Positions 53,481-63,090 of a stretch of DNA of 64,000 nt are shown here, one piece after another (within the stretch, counting starts at the first letter, position 1; every line of letters begins with the position of its first letter). Source of the DNA: Ptiloglossa arizonensis. Taxonomy: Eukaryota > Arthropoda > Insecta > Hymenoptera > Colletidae. A program made the position numbers and the translations under genes. The stretch spans positions 992,001 to 1,056,000 of the forward strand of contig NW_027478486.1 in assembly GCF_051014685.1 (NCBI RefSeq), read 5' to 3'. Below the pieces are notes generated by a model. That model was not told the origin of the DNA and made no database searches. It worked only from the letters and a program-made list of their open reading frames with translations.

Positions 53481-56280
53481 TGAAAGTAGAAACTCGCCCG
53501 ATTACAACGGTATGTCTATTTTTCCCCTAGGCCATTGTAGTTATTGTTTTCGAGTATCAGACTTGCGAAAATTTTGATTGTTTCTTAACCATTCCTTAAT
53601 TTCAAACTCCCATATCGCGCGAACGGATTGACGAACTCGAGAAATTGCTGTTCCATCTGAAAGTAGAAAGTCGCCTGATTACAATGGTGTGTGTACTTTT
53701 CCGCTAGGCCATTCCAGTTATTGGTTTCGAGTATCAGACCAGACAAAATTTTGATGGTTTCTCGACCATTCCTTAACTTCAAACTCCCATATCTCGCGAA
53801 CGGATTGTCGAGTCGAGAAATTGCGGTTCCATCTGAAAGTAGAAACTCGCCCGATTACAACGGTATGTCTATTTTTCCCCTAGGCCATTGTAGTTATTGG
53901 TTTCGAGTATCAGACATGCGAAAATTTTGGTGGTTTCTCAACCATTCCTTAACTTCAAACTCCCATATCACGCGAACGGACTGACGAACTCGAGAAATTC
54001 CTGTTGCATCTGAAAGTAGAAACTCGCCCCATTACAATGGTGTGTGTACTTTTCCCGTAGGCCATTCCAGTTATTGGTTTCGAGTATCAGATCAGCGAAA
54101 ATTTTGGTGGTTTCTCAAACTTTCCTTAACTTCAAACTCCCATACCTCGCGAACGGATTGACGAACGCGAGAAATTCCTATTGCATCTGAAAGTGGAAAC
54201 TCGCCCGATTACAACGGTATGTGTATTTTTCCCCTAGGCCTTTGTAGTTATGGGTTTCGGGAATCAGACTTGCGAAAATTTTGATGGCTGCTCAACCATT
54301 CCTTAACTTCAAACTCTCATATCTCACGAACGAATTGACGAACTCGAGAAATTCCTCTTGCATCTGAAAGCAGAAACTCGCCCGATTACAACGCTATGTG
54401 TACTTTTCCCCTAGGCCATAGTAGTTATTGGTTTCGAGTATCAGACTTGCGAAAATTTTGATGGTTTCTCAACCATTCCTTAACTTTGCTCTCCCATATC
54501 TCGCGAACGGATTGACGAACTCGAGAAATTCCTATTGCATCTAAAAGTAGAAACTCGCCCCATTACAATGGTATGTGTACTTTTCCCCTAGGCCATAGTA
54601 GTTATTGATTTCGAGTATCAGACTTGCGAAAATTTTGATGGTTGCTCAAGCGTTCCTTAACTTCAAACTTCCATATCTCGCGAACGGATTGACGAACTCG
54701 AGAAATTCCTGTTGCATCTGAAAGTAGAAACGCGCCCGATTACAACGGTGTGTGTACTTTTCCCCTAGGCCATAGTAGTTATAGGTTTCGAGTATCAGAC
54801 TTGCGAAAATTTTGATGGTTTCTCAACCATTCCTTAACTTCGAACTCCCATATCTCGCGAACGGATTGACGAACTCGAGAAATTCCTGTTGCATCTGAAA
54901 GTAGAAACTCGCCCGATTACAATGGTGTGTGTACTTTTCCCCTAGGCCATTCCAGTTATTGGTTTCGAGTATCAGACCAGAGAAAATTTTGATGGTTTCT
55001 CAACCATTCCTTAACTTCAAACTCCCATATCTCGCGAACGGACTGACGAACGCGAGAAATTCCTATTGCATCTGAAAGTGGAAACTCGCCCGATTACAAC
55101 GGTATGTGTATTTTTCCCCTAGGCCTTTGTAGTTATGGGTTTCGGGAATCAGACTTGCGAAAATTTTGATGGTTTCTCAACCATTCCTTAATTTCAAACT
55201 CCCATATCTCGCGAACGGATTGACGAACTCGAGAAATTGCTGTTCCATCTGAAAGTAGAAAGTCGCCCGATTACAATGGTGTGTGTACTTTTCCGCTAGG
55301 CCATTCCAGTTATTGGTTTCGAGTATCAGACTTGCGAAAATTTTGATGGTTTCTCAACCATTCCTTAACTTCGAACTCCCATATCTCGCGAACGGATTGA
55401 CGAACTCGAGAAATTCCTGTTGCATCTGAAAGTAGAAACTCGCCCGATTACAATGGTGTGTGTACTTTTCCCCTAGGCCATTCCAGTTATTGGTTTCGAG
55501 TATCAGACCAGACAAAATTTTGATGGTTTCTCGACCATTCCTTAACTTCAAACTCCCATATCTCGCGAACGGATTGTCGAGTCGAGAAATTGCGGTTCCA
55601 TCTGAAAGTAGAAACTCGCCCGATTACAACGGTATGTCTATTTTTCCCCTAGGCCATTGTAGTTATTGTTTTCGAGTATCAGACTTGCGAAAATTTTGAT
55701 GGTTTCTCAACCATTCCTTAATTTCAAACTCCCATATCGCGCGAACGGATTGACGAACTCGAGAAATTGCTGTTCCATCTGAAAGTAGAAAGTCGCCTGA
55801 TTACAATGGTGTGTGTACTTTTCCGCTAGGCCATTCCAGTTATTGGTTTCGAGTATCAGACCAGACAAAATTTTGATGGTTTCTCGACCATTCCTTAACT
55901 TCAAACTCCCATATCTCGCGAACGGATTGTCGAGTCGAGAAATTGCGGTTCCATCTGAAAGTAGAAACTCGCCCGATTACAACGGTATGTCTATTTTTCC
56001 CCTAGGCCATTGTAGTTACTGGTTTCGAGTATCAGACATGCGAAAATTTTGGTGGTTTCTCAATCATTCCTTAACTTCAAACTCCCATATCACGCGAACG
56101 GAGTGACGAACTCGAGAAATTCCTGTTGCATCTGAAAGTAGAAACTCGCCCCATTACAATGGTGTGTGTACTTTTCCCGTAGGCCATTCCAGTTATTGGT
56201 TTCGAGTATCAGATCAGCGAAAATTTTGGTGGTTTCTCAAACTTTCCTTAACTTCAAACTCCCATATCTCGCGAACGGAT
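53481..56280 (-). repeat. 2,122-bp (12-monomer) spaced duplication with a 10-monomer offset
   Basis: CATATCGCGCG at 53,611 and 55,733 and CGGTATGTC at 53,861 and 55,983 are 2,122 bp apart, and the units from about 53,580-54,130 match about 55,702-56,252. ATTGTCGAGTCGAG with TTGCGGTTCC occurs at 53,804, 55,573 and 55,926, giving spacings of 1,769 and 353 bp. CTTTGCTCTCCC and CTCTCATATCTCACG units lie between the copies. Confidence 0.85.
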
Positions 56281-58859
56281 TGACGAACTCGAGAAATTCC
56301 TGCAGCATCTGAAAGTAGAGACTCGCTCGATTACAACGGTATGTGTATTTTTTCCCCTCGGCCTTTGTAGTTATTGGTTGCGGGTATCAGACTTGCGAAA
56401 ATTTTGATGGTATCTCAACCATTCCTTATCTTCAAACTCCCATATCTCGCGAACGAATTGACGAACTCGAGAAATTCCTGTTGCATCTGAAAGTAGAAAC
56501 TTGCCCGATTACAACGGTGTATGTACTTTTCCCCTAGGCCATAGTAGTTATTGGTTTCGAGTATCAGACTTGCGAAAATTTTGATGGTTTCCCAACCATT
56601 CCTTAACTTCAAACTCCCATATCACGCGAACGGATTGACGAACTCGAGAAATTCCTATTGCATCTGAAAGTAGAAACTCGCCCGATTACAACGGTATGTG
56701 TATTTTTCCCCTAGGCCTTTGTAGTTACTGGTATCGGGAATCAGACTTGCGAAAATTTTGATGGTTGCTCAACCATTCCTTAACTTCAAACTCCCATATC
56801 TCGCGAACGAATTGACGAACTCGAGAAATTCCTGTTGCATCTGAAATCAGAAACTCGCCCGATTACAACGGTATGTCTATTTGTGCCCTAGGCCATAGCA
56901 GTTATTGGTTTCGAGTACCAGACATGCGAAAATTTTGATGGTTTCTCAACCATTCCTTAACTTCAAACTCCCATATCTCGCGAACGGATTGACGAACTCG
57001 AAATATTCCTGTTGCATCTGAAAGTAGAAACTCGACCCATTACAATGGTGTGTGTACTTTTCTCCTAGGCCATCCAGTTATTGTTTTCGAGTATCAGACC
57101 AGCGAAAATTTTGATGGTTTCTCAACCATTCCTTAACTTTGCTCTGCCATATCTCGCGAACGGATTGACGAACTCGAGAAATTCCTATTGCATCTGAAAG
57201 TAGAAACTCGCCCCCTTACAATAGTGTGTGTACTTTTCCCCTAGGCCATAGTAGTTATTGATTTCGAGTATCAGACTTGCGAAAACTTTGATGGTTTCTC
57301 AACCATTCCTTAACTTTGCTCTGCCATATCTCGCGAACGGATTGACGACCTCGAGAAATTCCTATTGCATCTGAAAGTAGAAACTCGCCCCCTTACAATA
57401 GTGTGTGTACTTTTCCCCTAGGCCATAGTAGTTATTGATTTCGAGTATCAGACTTGCGAAAATTTTGTTGGTTGCTCAAGCGTTCCTTAACTTCAAACTC
57501 CCATATCTCGCGAACGGATTGGCGAACTCGAGAAATTCCTGTTGCATCTGAAAGTAGAAACTCGCCCGATTACAGCGGTATGTGTATTTTTGCCCTGGGC
57601 CATAGTAGTTATTGTTTTCGAGTATCAGACTTGCGAAAATTTTGATGGTTTCTCAACCATTCCTTAATTTCAAACTCCCATATCTCGCGACCGGATTGAC
57701 GAACTCGAGAAATTGCTGTTCCATCTGAAAGTAGAAACTCGCCCGATTACAACGGTGTGTGTATTTTTCCCCTAGGCCTTTGTAGTTATTGGTTTCGGGA
57801 TTCAGACTTGCGAAAACTTTGATGGTTTCTCAACCATTCCTTAATTTCCAACTCCCATATCTCGCGAACGGATTGACGAACTCGAGAAATTCCTGTTGCA
57901 TCTGAAAGTAGAAACTCGATAGATTACAGTGGTGTGTCTACTTTTCCCCTAGGTCATTCCAGTTATTGGTTTCGAGTATCAGACCAGTGAAAATTTTGAT
58001 GGTTTATCAACTATTCCTTAATTTCAAACTCCCATATCTCGCGACCGGATTGACGAACTCGAGAAATTGCTGTTCCATCTGAAAGTAGAAACTCGCCCGA
58101 TTACAGTGGTGGATGTACTTTCCCCCTAGGCCATTCCAGTTATTGGTTTCGAGTATCAGACCAGAGAAAATTTTGATGGTTTCTCGACCATTCCTTAACT
58201 TCAAACTCCTATATCTCGCGAACGGATTGACGAACTCGAGAAATTGCTGTTCCATCTGAAAGTAGAAACTCGCCCGATTACAACGGTATGTGTATTTTTC
58301 CCCTAGGCCTTTGTAGTTATGGGTGTCGGGAATCAGACTTACGAAAATTTTGATGGTTTCTCAACCATTCCTTAACTTCAAACTCCCATATCTCGCGAAC
58401 GGATTAACGAACTCGAGAAATTCCTGTTGCATCTGATAGTAGAAACTCGCACGATTACAACTGCATGTGTATTTTTGCCCTAGGCCATAGTAGTTATTGG
58501 TTTCGAGTATCAGACTTGCGAAAATTTTGATGGCTTCTCAACCACGCCTGAACTTCGAACTCCCATATCTCGCGAACGGATTAACGAACTCGAGAAGTTC
58601 CTGTTGCATCTGAAATTAGAAACTCGCACGATTACAACGGTATGTGTATTTTTCCCCTAGGCCTTTGTAGTTATTGGTTTCGGGAATCAGACTTGCGAAA
58701 ATTTTGATGGTTTCTCAACCATTCCTTAACTTCAAACTCCCATATCTCGCGAACGGATTGACGTACTCGAGAAATTCCTGTTGCATCTGAAAGTAGAATC
58801 TCGCCCGATTGCAGCGGTATGTGTATTTTTGCCCTGGGCCATAGTAGTTATTGTTTTCG
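56281..58859 (-). repeat. Irregular satellite with one recent single-monomer duplication
   Basis: About 14 monomers. At 57,130-57,480 a unit with CTTTGCTCTGCC and CCCCCTTACAATAG is duplicated head-to-tail (GCTCTGCC at 57,141 and 57,318, exactly 177 bp). The copies differ visibly only at CGACCTCG versus CGAACTCG. Other units carry CTTTGTAG plus CGGGAATCAG and CTGTTCCATCTG; nothing but satellite is present. Confidence 0.8.
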
Positions 58860-59510
58860 AGTATCAGACTTGCGAAAATTTTGATGGTTTATCAACCATT
58901 CCTTAACTTCAAACTCCCATATCTCACGAACGAATTGACGAACTCGAGAAATTTCTCTTTCATCTGAAAGCAGAAACTCGCCCGATTACAACGGTATGTG
59001 TATTTTTGCCCTAGGCCATAGTAGTTATTGGTTTCGAGTATCAGACGTGCGAAAATATTGATGGTTTCTCAACCATTCCTTAACTTCAAACTGCCATATC
59101 TCGCGAACGGATTGACGAACTCGAGAAATTCATGTTGCATCTGAAAGTAGAAACTCGCACGATTACAACGGTATGTGTATTTTTCCCCCAGGCCTTTGTT
59201 GTTATGGGTGTCGGGAATCAGACTTGCGAAAATTTTGATGGTTTATCAACCATTCCTTAACTTCAAACTCCCATATCTCACGAACGAATTGACGAACTCG
59301 AGAAATTTCTCTTTCATCTGAAAGCAGAAACTCGCCCGATTACAACGGTATGTGTATTTTTGCCCTAGGCCATAGTAGTTATTGGTTTCGAGTATCAGAC
59401 GTGCGAAAATATTGATGGTTTCTCGACCATTCCTTAACTTCAAACTCCTATATCTCGCGAACGGATTGACGAACTCGAGAAATTGCTGTTCCATCTGAAA
59501 GTAGAAACTC
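58860..59510 (-). repeat. 354-bp (2-monomer) duplication
   Basis: GGTTTATCAACC, TCTCACGAACGAATTG and ATTTCTCTTTCATCTG repeat at 354 bp (58,951 and 59,305), together with GACGTGCGAAAATATTG. The second copy passes into a TTTCTCGACC unit. The two copies look almost identical. Confidence 0.85.
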
Positions 59511-59754
59511 GCCCGATTACAACGGTATGTCTATTTTTCCCCTAGGCCATTGTAGTTATTGGTTTCGTGAATCAGACGTGCGAAAATTTGGATGGTTTCT
59601 CAACCATTCCTTAACTTCTAACTCCCATATCTCGCGAACGGATTGACGGACTCGGGAAATTCCTGTTGCATCTGAAAGAAGAGACTCGCCCGATTACAAC
59701 GGTATGTGTATTTTTGCCCTAGGCCATAGTAGTTATTCGTTTCGAGTATCAGAC

Positions 59755-61364
59755 ATGCGAAAATATTGATGGTTTCTCAACCATTCCTTAACTTCAAACT
59801 GCCATATCTCGCGAACGGATTGACGAACACGAGAAATTCCTATTGCATTTGAAAGCAGAAACTCGCCCGATTTCAACGGTATGTGTACTTTTCCCCTAGG
59901 CCTTTGTAGTTATTGGTTTCGGGAATCAGAGATGCGAAAATTTTGATGGTTTCTCAACCATTCCTTAACATCAAACTCCCATATCTCGCGAACGGATTGA
60001 CGAACTCGAGAAATTCCTATTGCATCTGAAAGCAAAAACTCGCCCGATTTCAACGCTATGTGTACTTTTCCCCTAGGCCATTCCAGTTATTGGATTCGAG
60101 TATCAAATCAGCGAAAATTTTGGTGGTTTATCAACCATGCCCTTAACTTCAAACTCCCATATCTCGCGAACGGATTGACGAACTCGAGAAATTCCTGTTG
60201 CATCTGAAAGGAGAAACTAGCCCGATTACAATGGTGTGTGTACTTCTCCCGTAGGCCATAGTAGTTATTGGTTTTGAGTATCAGACTTGCGAAAATTTTG
60301 ATGGATTCTCAACCATTCCTTAACTTCAAACTCCCATATCTCGCGAACGGATTGACGGACTCGGGAAATTCCTGTTGCATCTGAAAGAAGAGACTCGCCC
60401 GATTACAACGGAATGTGTATTTTTGCCCTAGTCCATAGTAGTTATTGGTTTCGAGTATCAGACTTGCGAAAATTTTGATGGTTTCTCAAACGTTCCTTAA
60501 CTTCAAATTCCCATATCTCCCGAACGGACTGACTAACTCGAGAAATTCCTGTTGCATCCGAAAGTAGAAACTCGCCCGATTACAACGGTATGTGTATTTC
60601 CCCCTAGGCCTTTGTAGTTATTGGTTTCGGGAATCAGACTTGCGAAAATTTTGATGGTTTCTCAAACATTCCTTAACTTCAAACTCCCATATCTCGCGAA
60701 CGGATTGACGAACTCGAGAAATTCCTGTTGCATCTGAAAGTAGAAACACGCCCGATTACAATGGTGTGTGTACTTTTCCCCTAGGCCATAGTAGTTATTG
60801 CTTTCGAGTATCAGACTTGCGAAAATTTTGATGGATCCTCAACCACTCCTTAACTTCAAACTCCCATATCTCGCGAACGGACTGACGAACTCGAGAAATT
60901 CCTGTGGCATCTGAAAGCAGAGACTCGCCCGATTACAACGGTAAGTGTTTTTTTGCCCTAGGCCATAGTAGTTATTGGTTTCGGGAATCAGACTTGCGAA
61001 AATATTGATGGTTTCTCAACCATTCCTTAACTTCAAACTGCCATATCTCGCGAACGGATTGACGAACACGAGAAATTCCTATTGCATTTGAAAGCAGAAA
61101 CTCGCCCGATTTCAACGGTATGTGTACTTTTCCCCTAGGCCTTTGTAGTTATTGGTTTCGGGAATCAGAGACGCGAAAATTTTGATGGTTTCTCAACCAT
61201 TCCTTAACATCAAACTCCCATGTCTCGCGAACGGATTGACGAACTCGAGAAATTCCTATTGCATCTGAAAGCAGAAACTCGCCCGATTTCAACGCTATGT
61301 GTACTTTTCCCCTAGGCCATTCCAGTTATTGGATTCGAGTATCAAATCAGCGAAAATTTTGGTG
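59755..61364 (-). repeat. 1,239-bp (7-monomer) spaced duplication
   Basis: The run AAAATATTGATGG, GACGAACACGAG, GCATTTGAAAGCAG, CCCGATTTCAACGG, TTGGATTCGAGTATC at 59,755-60,125 recurs at 60,994-61,364 (TGACGAACAC at 59,821 and 61,060). The single-base gain in CATGCCCTTAAC near 60,137 is at the end of the first copy only. Confidence 0.85.
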
Positions 61365-62030
61365 GTTTCTCAACCATTCCTTAACTTCAAACTCCCATAT
61401 CTCGCGAACGGATCGACGATCTCGAGAAATTCCTGTTGCATCTGAAAGCAGAAACACACCCGATTGCAGTGGTGTGTGTACTTTTCCCCTAGGCCATTCC
61501 AGTTATTGGTTTCGAGTATCAGACCAGCGAAAATTTTGATGGTTTCTCAACCATTCCTTAACTTCAAATTCCCATATCTGGCGAACGGATTGACGATCTC
61601 GAGAAATTCCTGTTGCATCCGAAAGTAGAAACTCGCCCGATTACAACGGTATGTGTATTTTCCCCCTAGGCCTTTGTAGTTATTGGTTTCGGGAATCAGA
61701 CTTGCGAAAATTTTGATGGTTTCTCAAACATTCCTTAACTTCAAACTCCCATATCTCGCGAACGGATTGACGAACTCGAGAAATTCCTGTTGCATCTGAA
61801 AGTAGAAACACGCCCCATTACAAAGGTGTGTGTACTTTTCCCCTAGGCCATAGTAGTTATTGCTTTCGAGTATCAGACTTGCGAAAATTTTGATGGATCC
61901 TCAACCACTCCTTAACTTCAAACTCCCATATCTCGCGAACGGACTGACGAACTCGAGAAATTCCTGTGGCATCTGAAAGCAGAGACTCGCCCGATTACAA
62001 CGGTAAGTGTTTTTTTGCCCTAGGCCATAG
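60540..62030 (-). repeat. 1,061-bp (6-monomer) spaced duplication
   Basis: GCATCCGAAAGTAG at 60,554 and 61,615, ATGGATCCTCAACCACTCC at about 60,831 and 61,892, and GGTAAGTGTTTTTTTGCCC near 60,940 and 62,001 repeat at 1,061 bp. The two halves interleave with the 1,239-bp duplication, so the overlap records at least two separate rearrangements. Confidence 0.85.
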
Positions 62031-63090
62031 TAGTTATTGGTATCGAGTATCAGACTTGCGAAAATTTTGATAGTTGCTCAGGCGTTCCTTAACTTCAAAC
62101 TCCCATATCTCGCGAACGGATTGACGAACTCGCGAAATTCCTGTTGCACATGAAAGTAGAAACTCGCCCGATTACAGTGGAGTGTGTACTTTTCCCCTAG
62201 GCCATAGTATTTATTGGTTTCGAGTATCAGACTTGCGAAAATTTTGATGGTTTCTCAAACGTTCCATAACTTGAAACTCCCATATCTCGCGAACGGATTG
62301 ACGAACTCGAGAAATTCCTGTTGCATCTGAAGTAGAAACTCGCCCGATTACAATGGTGTGTGTACTTTTCCCCTAGGCCATAGTAGTTATTGGTTTCGGG
62401 TATCAGACTGGCGAAAATTTTGTTGGATTCTTAAACATTCCTTAACTTCAAACTCCCATATCTCGCGAACAAATTGACGACCTCGAGAAATTCTTGTTGC
62501 ATCTGAAAGCAGGAACTCGCCCGATTACAGCGGTGTGTGTTTTTTTGCCCTAGGCCATAGTAGTTATTGGTATCGAGTATCAGACTTGCGAAAATTTTGA
62601 TAGTTGCTCAGGCGTTCCTTAACTTCAAACTCCCATATCTCGCGAACGGATTGACGAACTCGCGAAATTCCTGTTGCACATGAAAGTAGAAACTCGCCCG
62701 ATTACAGTGGAGTGTGTACTTTTCCCCTAGGCCATAGTATTTATTGGTTTCGAGTATCAGACTTGCGAAAATTTTGATGGTTTCTCAAACGTTCCATAAC
62801 TTGAAACTCCCATATCTCGCGAACGGATTGACGAACTCGAGAAATTCCTGTTGCATCTGAAGTAGAAACTCGCCCGATTACAATGGTGTGTGTACTTTTC
62901 CCCTAGGCCATAGTAGTAATTGGTTTCGAGTATCAGACTTGCGAAAATTTTGTTGGATTCTTAAACATTCCTTAACTTCAAACTCCCATATCTCGCGAAC
63001 AAATTGACGACCTCGAGAAATTCTTGTTGCATCCGAAAGCAGGAACTCGCCCGATTACAGCGGTGTGTGTATTTTTGCCCTAGTCCATAG
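62030..63090 (-). repeat. 530-bp (3-monomer) HOR, two copies
   Basis: TATCGAGTATC followed by GATAGTTGCTCAGGCG occurs at 62,041 and 62,571. TTGCACATGAAAG, GCATCTGAAGTAG (a lost A that makes the period 530 rather than 531), TTAAACATTCC and GAACAAATTGACGACC follow in the same order. Differences are few, for example GTAGTTATTGG versus GTAGTAATTGG. Confidence 0.9.

Noticed and set aside
36077..59494. Many 65-97 residue open reading frames on both strands, with proteins starting MKLRNG or MYFS
   Set aside because: All lie wholly within 177-bp monomers, overlap each other on opposite strands and recur with the repeat. None has a domain, signal peptide or codon pattern suggesting selection for protein.
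60831..61910. GGATCC and other restriction sites as possible cloning or vector junctions
   Set aside because: The two ATGGATCCTCAACC sites arise by one or two substitutions from ATGGTTTCTCAACC inside normal monomers and belong to a 1,061-bp duplication; no vector sequence is present.
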